From: Paenibacillaceae bacterium
GTDB taxonomy: Bacteria; Bacillota; Bacilli; Paenibacillales; NBRC-103111
Reading direction: 5' to 3'
Length of the DNA: 64,000 nt
Assembly: GCA_029256185.1 (NCBI GenBank)
Contig: JAQSYI010000030.1
Location: 22,203-86,202 of the forward strand
In this document: one piece after another, positions 53,678-63,055 of the stretch
Position numbering within the stretch: the first letter of the stretch is position 1
How the letters are laid out: every line of letters begins with the position of its first letter
Notes under the pieces: model-generated
Database searches by the model: none
The model's input: only the letters and a program-made list of their open reading frames with translations
What the model was told of the DNA's origin: nothing
Made by a program: the position numbers and the translations under genes

Positions 53678-54283
53678 TTGGATCACTATTATACCTCGAA
53701 GCCTGCATCAAACCGTGAGGATATCCGCTTCCAGGCTGAACTTCGCGGACAGGTCTTTACCTTTTTGTCGGATGCGGGTGTTTTCTCCAAACATGGCATT
53801 GACTTCGGCAGCACCCTTCTAATAGAAACAATGGAGATTGGCCCGGGGGCCAAAGTGCTTGATGTTGGCTGCGGGTATGGCCCTATTGGATTGGCTGCGG
53901 CCCGTATGGCCAAACCAGGTGAAGTTGTCATGGTGGATGTGAACGACCGGGCGCTGGAGCTTGCCCGGCAGAATGCTGCTGCCAATCAAATCGACAATGT
54001 GAGAATTATGCGCAGTGATGCTCTGGAGCAGGTCCGGGATGAGCGGTTTCACTGTATTCTGACCAATCCCCCCATCCGCGCCGGCAAGGAGGTCGTGCAC
54101 CGCATTTTCGAGGAGGCTTATCAATGTCTGTTGCCGGGAGGGCACTTGTGGGTGGTCATTCAGAAAAAGCAAGGAGCGCCTTCCGCCTTTACGAAGCTGG
54201 AGCAGCTGTTTGGTGAAGGTCAAGTGGAGGAGTGTACGAAGGAAAAGGGATACAGAATATTCCGGGCTATGAAAAAAGTTTGA
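53678..54283 (+). CDS. ybxB: Class I SAM-dependent methyltransferase, RsmC-like (YbxB)
   Basis: The protein has 201 residues from TTG 53678, which gives MDHYYTSKPASNREDIRF and the same length as Bacillus YbxB. An AAGGGGG site lies 11 bases upstream; TTG 53639 or GTG 53633 are alternatives that add a non-family tail. SAM site VLDVGCGYGPIGLAAARM, catalytic ILTNPPIRAGKEVVH. Related to 16S rRNA m2G1207 methyltransferase; the target here is inferred. Conserved between rplL and rpoB in Bacilli. Confidence 0.9.
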   Translation: MDHYYTSKPASNREDIRFQAELRGQVFTFLSDAGVFSKHGIDFGSTLLIETMEIGPGAKVLDVGCGYGPIGLAAARMAKPGEVVMVDVNDRALELARQNAAANQIDNVRIMRSDALEQVRDERFHCILTNPPIRAGKEVVHRIFEEAYQCLLPGGHLWVVIQKKQGAPSAFTKLEQLFGEGQVEECTKEKGYRIFRAMKKV

Positions 54284-54308
54284 CTTGATTTTTTGAATGT
54301 GATATGAT
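54280..54308 (+). promoter_or_regulatory. rpoB promoter P1
   Basis: TTGACT (54280-54285), 17-base spacer, TATGAT (54303-54308). The -35 box overlaps the ybxB stop codon. Confidence 0.75.
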
Positions 54309-54685
54309 TATAAAATGTCAGAATTAAGATGGGCGACATGTCTGTAGTTTTGCAAAATGTCAAGCTCTTTTTTCTGGGGTTGAAATTCCATTTTAGCCGT
54401 TTGGAGTTTAGTCGCATTTTCCTGTGGTGTTATTATACCCGGGGAGCATTAGGCTTACACATCTGACGTGGAATCTATCTTTGTTTGGCAAAAAAATCCG
54501 TAAGGACGTATAATGTCAGTCTTTTCGGCGAATTCTAAGTAGAAGATACTGGGAATTTTCCGTCTGCGGAGAATGAGTCCCGTCACTGCGTTGCAACGGT
54601 CGGGAGTTTGGCATGTTCATGCGGGTTTCTAGTACGTACTACAAGCCAATAGCAACTTTAAGTAGGCACGAGGGGTGAATGAAAG
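54309..54685 (+). other. Long rpoB leader region
   Basis: About 377 bases without a gene. It holds a second promoter (54485), an A-tract just downstream of that promoter's -35 box and a palindromic CGTTGCAACG at 54591-54600. I see no known riboswitch and no clear terminator. Its length suggests post-initiation control of rpoB-rpoC. Confidence 0.6.
54485..54514 (+). promoter_or_regulatory. rpoB promoter P2
   Basis: TTGGCA (54485-54490), 18-base spacer that starts with an A-tract, TATAAT (54509-54514), about 170 bases before rpoB. Confidence 0.65.
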
Positions 54686-57600
54686 TTGGCGGGTCATCTT
54701 GTTCAATTTGGTCGACGTAAACGCAGGACTTATGCGCGTATCAACGAAGTGCTGGATATCCCTAACCTGATTGAAATTCAGCAAAAATCATACCAGTGGT
54801 TTTTGGATGAGGGTTTGCGCGAGATGTTTCAGGATATCTCCCCGATCCAGGACTTTACCGGGAATCTGGTGTTGGAATTTATCGACTACAGCCTGGGCGA
54901 ACCGAAATACACAGTGGATGACGCCAAAGAGCGGGACGTTACCTATGCGGCCCCTTTGCGCGTCAAAGTTCGTTTGATCAACAAGGAAACCGGTGAGGTC
55001 AAAGAACAGGAAGTCTTTATGGGCGACTTCCCTATTATGACCGAAACAGGCACGTTTATTATCAACGGGGCCGAGCGTGTTATCGTCAGTCAGTTGGTCC
55101 GTTCTCCAAGCGTGTATTTCAGCACCAAAGTTGACAAGAACGGCAAGAAAAACTTCACCGCAACCGTGATTCCCAACCGCGGCGCTTGGCTCGAGCTTGA
55201 AACCGACGCCAAGGATATTATTTACGTGCGGATCGACCGTACCCGTAAAATTCCGGTGACTGTTCTTCTACGGGCATTGGGCTTTGGGACGGACGCGGAA
55301 ATCATCAGCCTCCTCGGTGACGATGAATATATCCGCAACACACTGGATAAGGACAACACCGATTCGACAGAAAAGGCTTTGATCGAAATTTACGAGCGGC
55401 TGCGCCCGGGCGAACCTCCCACTTTGGATAATGCCAAGAGCTTGCTGGTAGCCCGTTTCTTCGATCCCAAGCGTTACGATCTGGCCAACGTAGGCCGGTA
55501 TAAGATCAACAAGAAGCTTCATATCAAGAACCGTCTGTTCAATCAACGGCTGGCGGAGTCTTTGGTGGACCGGTCAACCGGTGAAATTCTGGCTGAGGCT
55601 GGCCAATTGTTGGACCGCCGTCTGCTCGACACCATCATCCCCATGCTGGAGAACGGATTGGGTCTGAAGGATTATCATACACCGGGCGGCGTTCTGGAGA
55701 ATGAGTCCGTCATTCCGCTTCAATGCATTGAAGTGTATTCGCCCCATGAAGACGGCAAGGTCGTCAAGGTGATTGCCAATGGATTGATCGACAAGTCAGT
55801 CAAGCATATTACGCCGGCTGACATCGTCTCTTCTATTAACTATTTTATGAACCTCCTTCACGGCATCGGCAACACGGACGATATTGACCATCTGGGCAAC
55901 CGTCGTCTGCGCTCTGTGGGCGAGCTGCTCCAAAACCAATTCCGGATCGGCTTGTCCCGGATGGAACGGGTAGTTCGTGAACGGATGTCCATTCAGGATG
56001 CGAATGTGATTACGCCTCAGGCGTTGATCAACATCCGTCCTGTCATTGCCTCCATCAAGGAGTTCTTCGGAAGCTCCCAACTGTCCCAGTTTATGGACCA
56101 GACCAATCCGCTTGCCGAATTGACGCATAAGCGCCGTCTGTCCGCACTGGGGCCTGGCGGTTTGACCCGGGAACGTGCCGGCATGGAAGTGCGGGACGTG
56201 CATCACTCCCACTATGGCCGGATGTGTCCGATTGAAACGCCTGAAGGTCCGAATATCGGGCTGATCAACTCCCTGTCGTCTTTTGCGAGAATCAACGAGT
56301 ATGGTTTTATTGAGGCTCCTTACCGTTGGGTGGATCCGAAGACAGGTGCCGTTACCGAACAGATCGCTTACCTGACGGCGGATGAGGAAGACAACTACGT
56401 TATTGCCCAAGCGAACGCGGAATTGACGGCGGAGAATACCTTTGCCAGCGAGGCGATTATTGTCCGCTACAAGGATGATATTCTCACTCTTCCCCGCGAG
56501 CGCGTAGATTATATGGATATTTCACCGAAGCAGGTTGTATCCGTTGCGACGGCGCTCATTCCGTTCCTGGAGAACGATGACTCCAACCGTGCGTTGATGG
56601 GTTCCAACATGCAGCGGCAAGCCGTGCCGCTCTTGATTCCCAAAGCGCCGCTTGTGGGAACCGGAATGGAGCATAAGGCAGCGAAAGACTCCGGGGTATG
56701 TATTGTTTCCAAGATTCATGGCATTGTGGACAGAGTTTCCGCGAACGAAATTTGGGTGCGCCGCCAGGAAATGGTGGACGGCCGGATTGTGAGCGGCAAT
56801 ATCGTCAAACACAAGCTGCATAAGTTTATGCGTTCCAACCAGGGAACTTGCATCAACCAGCGTCCCATCTGCCGCAAGGGCGATATTGTGAAGCCGGGCG
56901 ACATTCTGGCTGACGGACCGTCCACCGAGCAGGGTGAATTGGCTTTGGGCCGCAACGTGGTAGTTGCCTTTATGACCTGGGAGGGCTACAACTACGAAGA
57001 TGCGATTCTGCTGAGCCAGAAGCTTGTGAAGGAGGATGTGTACACCTCCATTCACATTGAGGAATACGAATCCGAGGCGCGGGATACCAAGCTGGGACCG
57101 GAAGAAATCACCCGCGATATCCCCAATGTCGGGGAAGACGCGCTGAAGAACCTGGACGAACGGGGTATTATCCGTGTGGGTGCCGAAATCGGCGCTGGCG
57201 ACATTCTCGTCGGCAAGGTTACTCCCAAGGGCGTGACTGAGCTTACTGCGGAAGAACGCCTGCTGCACGCTATCTTCGGTGAGAAGGCCCGTGAAGTGCG
57301 TGACACCTCCCTGAGAGTGCCTCACGGTACAGACGGTATTGTTGTGGACGTGAAGGTCTTCACCCGTGAGAACGGGGATGAGCTGCCTCCAGGGGTTAAC
57401 CAGCTGGTCCGTGTCTACATCGCCCAGAAGCGGAAGATTTCCGAAGGCGATAAGATGGCAGGCCGCCACGGCAACAAAGGAGTTATTGCCCGGATTATGC
57501 CGGAAGAGGATATGCCGTTCCTCCCCGACGGAACACCGGTTGAAGTTGTGCTGAACCCGCTTGGCGTACCTTCCCGGATGAATATCGGGCAGGCGCTGGA

Positions 57601-58222
57601 AGTCCACTTGGGCATGGCCGCCAAAATGCTGGGCATTCATACGGCTACGCCGGTATTCGACGGAGCGCGTGAGAATGATGTATTCGACACCATGGTGGAA
57701 TCAGGAATGGCCCGTACAGGCAAATGGACATTGTGCGATGGCCGGACGGGCGAGCCGTTTGAACGTGAAGTTACCGTAGGCGTCATGTATATGATCAAAC
57801 TGGCGCACATGGTTGATGATAAGATTCACGCCCGTTCCACCGGGCCGTACTCTCTCGTTACGCAGCAGCCTCTGGGGGGCAAAGCCCAATTCGGCGGCCA
57901 GCGCTTCGGTGAGATGGAAGTGTGGGCGCTTGAGGCCTACGGTGCCGCTTATACGCTTCAGGAAATTCTTACTGTTAAATCCGATGACGTGGTGGGCCGG
58001 GTGAAAACCTACGAATCCATCGTCAAGGGCGAGAACGTTCCTGAGCCGGGGATACCGGAATCCTTCAAGGTGCTGATCAAGGAGCTGCAAAGCTTGGGCA
58101 TGGATGTGAAGATGCTCTCGGCTGACGAAGAGGAGATTGAGCTTCGCGATACCGATGATGATGAAGTCACCAGCGACAAATTGAACCTGAACATAGAAGG
58201 AGCCGAGCTGGGAGCGGAATAA
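54686..58222 (+). CDS. rpoB: DNA-directed RNA polymerase subunit beta
   Basis: The protein has 1178 residues with a TTG start; AGGGGTGA lies seven bases upstream and the product matches Bacillus RpoB from MAGHLVQFGRRKRRTYARIN. The rifampicin pocket reads SSQLSQFMDQTNPLAELTHK then RRLSALGPGG, with Asp, His and Ser at the common resistance positions, so no classic resistance change is seen. Catalytic core and switch regions are intact (GDKMAGRHGNKGVIARIMPE). Forms the core enzyme with RpoC. Confidence 0.98.
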   Translation: MAGHLVQFGRRKRRTYARINEVLDIPNLIEIQQKSYQWFLDEGLREMFQDISPIQDFTGNLVLEFIDYSLGEPKYTVDDAKERDVTYAAPLRVKVRLINKETGEVKEQEVFMGDFPIMTETGTFIINGAERVIVSQLVRSPSVYFSTKVDKNGKKNFTATVIPNRGAWLELETDAKDIIYVRIDRTRKIPVTVLLRALGFGTDAEIISLLGDDEYIRNTLDKDNTDSTEKALIEIYERLRPGEPPTLDNAKSLLVARFFDPKRYDLANVGRYKINKKLHIKNRLFNQRLAESLVDRSTGEILAEAGQLLDRRLLDTIIPMLENGLGLKDYHTPGGVLENESVIPLQCIEVYSPHEDGKVVKVIANGLIDKSVKHITPADIVSSINYFMNLLHGIGNTDDIDHLGNRRLRSVGELLQNQFRIGLSRMERVVRERMSIQDANVITPQALINIRPVIASIKEFFGSSQLSQFMDQTNPLAELTHKRRLSALGPGGLTRERAGMEVRDVHHSHYGRMCPIETPEGPNIGLINSLSSFARINEYGFIEAPYRWVDPKTGAVTEQIAYLTADEEDNYVIAQANAELTAENTFASEAIIVRYKDDILTLPRERVDYMDISPKQVVSVATALIPFLENDDSNRALMGSNMQRQAVPLLIPKAPLVGTGMEHKAAKDSGVCIVSKIHGIVDRVSANEIWVRRQEMVDGRIVSGNIVKHKLHKFMRSNQGTCINQRPICRKGDIVKPGDILADGPSTEQGELALGRNVVVAFMTWEGYNYEDAILLSQKLVKEDVYTSIHIEEYESEARDTKLGPEEITRDIPNVGEDALKNLDERGIIRVGAEIGAGDILVGKVTPKGVTELTAEERLLHAIFGEKAREVRDTSLRVPHGTDGIVVDVKVFTRENGDELPPGVNQLVRVYIAQKRKISEGDKMAGRHGNKGVIARIMPEEDMPFLPDGTPVEVVLNPLGVPSRMNIGQALEVHLGMAAKMLGIHTATPVFDGARENDVFDTMVESGMARTGKWTLCDGRTGEPFEREVTVGVMYMIKLAHMVDDKIHARSTGPYSLVTQQPLGGKAQFGGQRFGEMEVWALEAYGAAYTLQEILTVKSDDVVGRVKTYESIVKGENVPEPGIPESFKVLIKELQSLGMDVKMLSADEEEIELRDTDDDEVTSDKLNLNIEGAELGAE

Positions 58223-58231
58223 TCCGCTCTT

Positions 58232-58279
58232 AGGGCGTGTCTGAAAAACTGCCCTCAAGCGGGTTTTGAGGCACGCCCT
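58232..58279 (+). repeat. Hairpin 1 in the rpoB-rpoC gap
   Basis: AGGGCGTG (58232-58239) pairs with CACGCCCT (58272-58279); inside, CCCTCAA-GCGGGT-TTTGAGG forms a further stem. No T-run. The GGGCGTGTCTGAAAAACT arm looks like the end of a dispersed repeat or mini-transposon, but only this copy is visible here. Confidence 0.55.
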
Positions 58280-58317
58280 GGCAAGGCGTTTTTCCATAAC
58301 ACGTAATGCACCGGTTT

Positions 58318-58377
58318 GGGGGTCCCCGCAAAGTACCGGCAATCGGCTGCGAAAGTCAGCGTCACTTTGTGGGGACT
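58318..58377 (+). repeat. Hairpin 2 in the rpoB-rpoC gap, CCCCGCAAAGT family
   Basis: GTCCCCGCAAAGT (58322-58334) pairs with ACTTTGTGGGGAC (58364-58376), 13 pairs with one G-T. An inner GCTG/CAGC stem is also possible. A second element with the same arms sits ahead of fusA (63582-63632). It ends 23 bases before the rpoC ribosome site. Confidence 0.8.
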
Positions 58378-58414
58378 CATGTATGGCTCCATCAATTCTA
58401 AGGAGGGCTGCTCC

Positions 58415-61400
58415 TTGATCGACGTCAATAACTTTGAATTTATGAAGATTGGTCTCGCTTCACCGGAGAAAATCCGTTCGTGGTCCCGCGGCGAAGTCAA
58501 AAAACCGGAGACTATCAACTACCGGACATTGAAACCGGAAAAGGAAGGGCTCTTCTGTGAGCGCATCTTCGGTCCGCAGAAGGACTGGGAATGTCATTGC
58601 GGCAAGTACAAGCGCGTCCGTTACAAGGGCGTTGTCTGTGACCGTTGCGGCGTTGAAGTAACCCGCGCCAAGGTCCGCCGCGAGCGCATGGGCCATATTG
58701 AGTTGGCTGCGCCTGTTTCCCATATTTGGTACTTCAAAGGCATTCCGAGCCGGATGGGGCTGGCACTTGATATGTCCCCCCGCTCATTGGAAGAAATTAT
58801 TTATTTTGCTTCTTATGTTGTGACTGATCCGGGTGATACACCGCTGGAGAAGAAACAACTGCTGTCCGAGAAAGAGTACCGCAGTTACCGTGAAAAGTAC
58901 GGGTATGCGTTCCAGGCCGGCATGGGCGCCGAAGCAGTCAAGCGCCTCCTTCAAGATATCGACGTGGATAAAGAACTGGATATGCTGAAGGAAGAGCTGA
59001 AGACAGCCCAAGGCCAGCGCCGCAACCGGGCGATTAAGCGTCTTGAGGTCATTGAGGCATTCCGTAACTCCAAGAATCATCCTGACTGGATGGTGCTGGA
59101 CGTGCTGCCGGTTATTCCACCGGAATTGCGTCCCATGGTTCAATTGGATGGGGGGCGTTTTGCCACCTCTGACTTGAACGATCTGTACCGCCGGGTAATC
59201 AACCGGAACAACCGTCTGAAGCGTCTGCTGGATTTGGGCGCGCCTGACATCATTGTGCAGAACGAAAAACGTATGCTTCAAGAAGCGGTTGACGCCCTGA
59301 TCGACAACGGCCGCCGCGGCCGTCCGGTTACCGGGCCTGGCAACCGTCCCCTTAAGTCCTTAAGCCATATGCTGAAGGGCAAGCAGGGACGTTTCCGTCA
59401 GAACCTGCTGGGCAAGCGGGTAGACTACTCCGGCCGTTCCGTTATCGTGGTAGGACCCGATCTGAAGATGTACCAGTGCGGACTGCCGAAGGAAATGGCG
59501 CTTGAGCTGTTCAAGCCGTTCGTGATGAAAGAACTGGTTAATAAGGGACTTGCCCATAATATCAAAAGCGCAAAGCGTAAAGTGGAACGCAGCAGCTCTG
59601 AAGTCTGGGATGTGCTGGAAGAAGTGATCAAGGAGCATCCGGTTCTGCTGAACCGTGCGCCGACCCTTCACCGTCTCGGCATTCAAGCCTTCGAGCCCAT
59701 TCTGGTTGAAGGCCGTGCCATCAAGCTTCACCCGCTGGTATGTACCGCCTACAACGCGGACTTTGACGGCGACCAAATGGCGGTACACGTGCCGCTGTCG
59801 GCTGAAGCTCAAGCCGAAGCCCGCATTCTGATGCTGGCTGCCGGCAATATCCTGAACCCCAAGGACGGCAAGCCTGTCGTTACCCCTTCCCAGGACATGG
59901 TATTGGGATCTTTCTACCTGACCATGGCCGATCAGGGCGCCAAGGGGACCGGCATGATTCTGGCTTCCGTACAAGAAGCTGTCTCGGCGTATTACCGCGG
60001 TGCGGCGTCTCTGCATGCGGTTGTGGCTATTCCAGCCAAGCTGCTGGGCAAAACCTGCTTTACTCCGGAACAGCAGGAGGCCATGCTGATCACGAGTATC
60101 GGTAAAATCATCTTTAACGAGATTTTTCCGAAGGACCTGCCATTTATTAATGAGCCGACGAAGAAAAATTTGCTGTATGGAACGCCTGACCATTATTTTG
60201 TCTTTGAGAAGGGCGCCGACATCCGTCAGCGCATCATGGATTTGCCTACAGCAAGACTTGCGGTGGGCAAGGACTTCCTGGGCACCATCATTGCGGAATG
60301 CTTCCGCAAGTACAAGACCATGGAAACCTCCATTATTCTGGACAAAATCAAGCAATTGGGCTTTACCTATTCCACCCGTGCCGGCATCACCATCGCCGTC
60401 TCCGATGTGGAGGTTCCTAATGAGAAGTACACCATTCTCGGCGACTCCGAGGAGAAGGTCCGCTCCGTTACCAACCAGTACCGCCGCGGTCTGATCACGG
60501 ATGACGAACGGTATGACCGGGTTATTTCCATCTGGTCCAAGACCAAGGAAGATATCACCGAGATTCTGATGAAAAATCTCAAGAAGTTTAACTCCATCAA
60601 TATGATGGTTGAATCCAAAGCGCGTGGTAATAAATCCCAGATTACCCAATTGGGTGGGATGCGGGGCTTGATGGCTACGCCAACCGGACGGATCTACGAA
60701 TTGCCGATCAAGTCCAATTTCCGTGAAGGCCTCACCGTATTGGAGTATTTCATCTCCACCCACGGCGCGCGCAAAGGGCTGGCGGATACCGCTCTTCGTA
60801 CAGCGGATTCCGGCTATCTGACCCGCCGTCTGGTCGATGTGGCCCAGGACGTCATTGTCCGCGAGGATGATTGCGGTACGGATAAGGGCTCTATCGTCTC
60901 CAGAATCCAGGATGGCAAAGAAGTTATTGAGGATCTGTACGACCGGATTGAAGGCCGTTACTGCTTTGAGACGGTTCGCGATCCCAAGACCGGTGAAATT
61001 ATTGCCGGCCGCAATCAGCTGATTGATTCCGACATTGCCGAACGAATCATCAAGGCAGGCATTGAGAAGCTGCAGATCCGTTCCGTGCTTTCCTGCCGCA
61101 CCAACCATGGCGTGTGCAAGAAGTGCTACGGCCGCAATCTGGCTACCGGCGAGCATGTGGAGATTGGCGAAGCAGTGGGCATCATTGCTGCCCAATCCAT
61201 CGGCGAACCGGGTACACAGCTGACCATGCGTACGTTCCATACAGGCGGCGTTGCCGGAGATGATATCACCCAAGGTCTGCCGCGGATTCAAGAGCTGTTC
61301 GAAGCCCGGAATCCCAAAGGCCAGGCCACAATCTCCGAGATTGACGGCGTAGTCAAGGATATCCGCGAGGGCAAGGACCGCCGGGAAATCGAAGTTCAGG

Positions 61401-62071
61401 GCGAGGCCGAATCCAAGGTCTACTCTGTGATGTACGGCTCCCGCGTCCGCGTCACCAAGGGCCAGACTGTAGAAGCCGGGGATGAGCTGACAGACGGCTC
61501 CATCGATCCGAAGGAAATGCTGCGCATCAAGGGAATCCGCGGCGTGCAGAACTATATTCTTCAAGAGGTTCAGCGCGTTTACCGGAATCAGGGCGTAGAA
61601 ATCAACGACAAGCACGTTGAGGTCATGATCCGTCAGATGCTGCGCAAAATCCGCGTCGTAGATGCCGGCGATACAACCTTGCTGCCAGGCTCCTTCGTTG
61701 ATATGCATGAATATGAAGAGGCCAACAAGGTCGTACTCATGAACGGTACCGAACCTTCCGTTGCCAAGCCGGTTCTGCTGGGCATCACCAAAGCATCTCT
61801 GGAAACCGACTCCTTCCTGTCGGCGGCTTCCTTCCAGGAAACCACCCGTGTGCTTACCGATGCCGCCATTAAAGGCAAGGTGGATCAGCTCCTCGGCCTG
61901 AAGGAAAACGTCATTATCGGCAAGCTGATTCCGGCAGGTACGGGAATGGCCCGCTACCGGAGCGTCAAGGTGACGGATCAGTATATCGAAGCTGCTGAAG
62001 CATCCGCTCTGGCTCAAGCAGAACAGCAAGCCGCTGCTGAAGGGGAAGCTCCCTTAGCGGCAACCAAGTAA
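58415..62071 (+). CDS. rpoC: DNA-directed RNA polymerase subunit beta'
   Basis: The protein has 1218 residues. TTG 58415 is chosen: AAGGAGGG lies seven bases upstream and the product begins MIDVNNFEFMKIGLASPEKI, as in the family; the open frame reaches 33 codons further back with unrelated sequence. The N-terminal zinc ribbon CHCGKY/CDRCG, the catalytic NADFDGDQMAVHVPLS and the second zinc site CRTNHGVCKKCYG are all present. Transcribed after rpoB across a 192-base structured gap. Confidence 0.98.
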   Translation: MIDVNNFEFMKIGLASPEKIRSWSRGEVKKPETINYRTLKPEKEGLFCERIFGPQKDWECHCGKYKRVRYKGVVCDRCGVEVTRAKVRRERMGHIELAAPVSHIWYFKGIPSRMGLALDMSPRSLEEIIYFASYVVTDPGDTPLEKKQLLSEKEYRSYREKYGYAFQAGMGAEAVKRLLQDIDVDKELDMLKEELKTAQGQRRNRAIKRLEVIEAFRNSKNHPDWMVLDVLPVIPPELRPMVQLDGGRFATSDLNDLYRRVINRNNRLKRLLDLGAPDIIVQNEKRMLQEAVDALIDNGRRGRPVTGPGNRPLKSLSHMLKGKQGRFRQNLLGKRVDYSGRSVIVVGPDLKMYQCGLPKEMALELFKPFVMKELVNKGLAHNIKSAKRKVERSSSEVWDVLEEVIKEHPVLLNRAPTLHRLGIQAFEPILVEGRAIKLHPLVCTAYNADFDGDQMAVHVPLSAEAQAEARILMLAAGNILNPKDGKPVVTPSQDMVLGSFYLTMADQGAKGTGMILASVQEAVSAYYRGAASLHAVVAIPAKLLGKTCFTPEQQEAMLITSIGKIIFNEIFPKDLPFINEPTKKNLLYGTPDHYFVFEKGADIRQRIMDLPTARLAVGKDFLGTIIAECFRKYKTMETSIILDKIKQLGFTYSTRAGITIAVSDVEVPNEKYTILGDSEEKVRSVTNQYRRGLITDDERYDRVISIWSKTKEDITEILMKNLKKFNSINMMVESKARGNKSQITQLGGMRGLMATPTGRIYELPIKSNFREGLTVLEYFISTHGARKGLADTALRTADSGYLTRRLVDVAQDVIVREDDCGTDKGSIVSRIQDGKEVIEDLYDRIEGRYCFETVRDPKTGEIIAGRNQLIDSDIAERIIKAGIEKLQIRSVLSCRTNHGVCKKCYGRNLATGEHVEIGEAVGIIAAQSIGEPGTQLTMRTFHTGGVAGDDITQGLPRIQELFEARNPKGQATISEIDGVVKDIREGKDRREIEVQGEAESKVYSVMYGSRVRVTKGQTVEAGDELTDGSIDPKEMLRIKGIRGVQNYILQEVQRVYRNQGVEINDKHVEVMIRQMLRKIRVVDAGDTTLLPGSFVDMHEYEEANKVVLMNGTEPSVAKPVLLGITKASLETDSFLSAASFQETTRVLTDAAIKGKVDQLLGLKENVIIGKLIPAGTGMARYRSVKVTDQYIEAAEASALAQAEQQAAAEGEAPLAATK

Positions 62072-62087
62072 GTATTACCGCTTAGAA

Positions 62088-62138
62088 AAAATCCGGTGTC
62101 AGGACAAAGTACAGATTCTTTCTTGACACCGGATTTTT
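62088..62138 (+). terminator. Terminator after rpoC
   Basis: AAAATCCGGTGTCA pairs perfectly with TGACACCGGATTTT, followed by T. The right arm contains the -35 box of the next promoter. Confidence 0.88.
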
Positions 62139-62151
62139 GAAATGCTAATAT
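62123..62151 (+). promoter_or_regulatory. Sigma-A promoter of rplGB, embedded in the rpoC terminator
   Basis: TTGACA (62123-62128), 17-base spacer, TAATAT (62146-62151). The -35 box is part of the terminator's right arm. Confidence 0.75.
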
Positions 62152-62197
62152 ATCAAAGTGTGCCAAAAGGGAACCCCTGTGCTTTGGAGGATGCAAA

Positions 62198-62449
62198 ATG
62201 TCTTATGATAAAGTCAAACAGGCCGGTAAGCTTACTATAGGCACGAAGCAAGCCATGAAATCCGTTGAAGCCGGTGTAGCGGTGGAGGTTTTCATAGCCA
62301 AAGATGCAGATCCGCGTATTACGGGCAAGATGGTGAACCTGTGCAAGAAGTCTGGCGTTCCGCTGACGTATGTGGAGTCCATGAGACAATTGGGCAAGAC
62401 ATGCGGTATTGAAGTGGGCGCAGCTGTCGCTGCTGTGGTGAATGAATAA
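62198..62449 (+). CDS. rplGB: L7Ae-family K-turn binding ribosomal protein (YbxF)
   Basis: The protein has 83 residues. It contains IGTKQAMKSVEAGVAVEVFI and ESMRQLGKTCGIEVGAAVAA, the L7Ae RNA-binding pattern. In Bacillus the YbxF protein binds kink-turn RNAs and associates with the ribosome; its exact role is unclear. GGAGG seven bases upstream. Confidence 0.95.
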   Translation: MSYDKVKQAGKLTIGTKQAMKSVEAGVAVEVFIAKDADPRITGKMVNLCKKSGVPLTYVESMRQLGKTCGIEVGAAVAAVVNE

Positions 62450-62456
62450 AGAATTG

Positions 62457-62497
62457 AATGTTTTTGTCGGCCCAGGAATTTCTCCGGCAAAAACATT
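62457..62497 (+). terminator. Hairpin between rplGB and rpsL
   Basis: AATGTTTTTGTCGG pairs with CCGGCAAAAACATT (one G-T pair) around a 13-base loop. Only TCCTTTG follows, so termination is likely partial, letting the promoter upstream of rplGB also serve rpsL-rpsG-fusA. No clear separate rpsL promoter was found. Confidence 0.6.
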
Positions 62498-62585
62498 TCC
62501 TTTGTCCATTTATGATTCGCCTGGGTCTGTGGGCTTGTTTTCAAAAGCTTAACAATCCGATCTATCATTGGAAGGGGGTGCCTCA

Positions 62586-63005
62586 ATGCCAACAATCAAT
62601 CAGCTGGTACGTAAAGGCCGTGAAGCAAAAATCGTAAAGTCCAAATCTCCTGCGCTGCAAAAAGGCTTCAACGCCTTGCACCGTGAAGAAACGAATCTTT
62701 CCGCTCCGCAAAAACGCGGTGTCTGCACTCGTGTCGGTACGATGACTCCGAAAAAGCCGAACTCTGCGCTTCGTAAGTATGCCCGGGTACGTCTGTCGAA
62801 CCGTATCGAAGTTACTGCCTACATTCCGGGTATCGGACATAACCTGCAGGAGCACAGTGTCGTGCTCGTGCGTGGTGGCCGTGTGAAAGACCTTCCCGGT
62901 GTCCGCTATCACATCGTCCGTGGTGCGCTGGATACATCCGGTGTCAACAACCGGAAGCAAGCCCGCTCCAAGTATGGTGCAAAACGTCCTAAAGTGAAAA
63001 AATAA
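62586..63005 (+). CDS. rpsL: 30S ribosomal protein S12
   Basis: The protein has 139 residues from ATG 62586 (MPTINQLVRKGREAKIVKSK) behind GGGGGTG. The decoding-centre loops TPKKPNSALRK and GGRVKDLPGVRYH are wild type, so no common streptomycin-resistance change is seen. The open frame allows six more codons upstream without family sequence. Confidence 0.98.
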   Translation: MPTINQLVRKGREAKIVKSKSPALQKGFNALHREETNLSAPQKRGVCTRVGTMTPKKPNSALRKYARVRLSNRIEVTAYIPGIGHNLQEHSVVLVRGGRVKDLPGVRYHIVRGALDTSGVNNRKQARSKYGAKRPKVKK

Positions 63006-63055
63006 TCCGCAAGCTCCTGAGAACAGGATGATTCTTGTAAGAAAGGGGGATAACT

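Noticed and set aside
59360..62029. Minus-strand open frame of 889 codons inside rpoC
   Set aside because: Antisense shadow of rpoC; histidine/glutamine/leucine-rich translation without domain signs.
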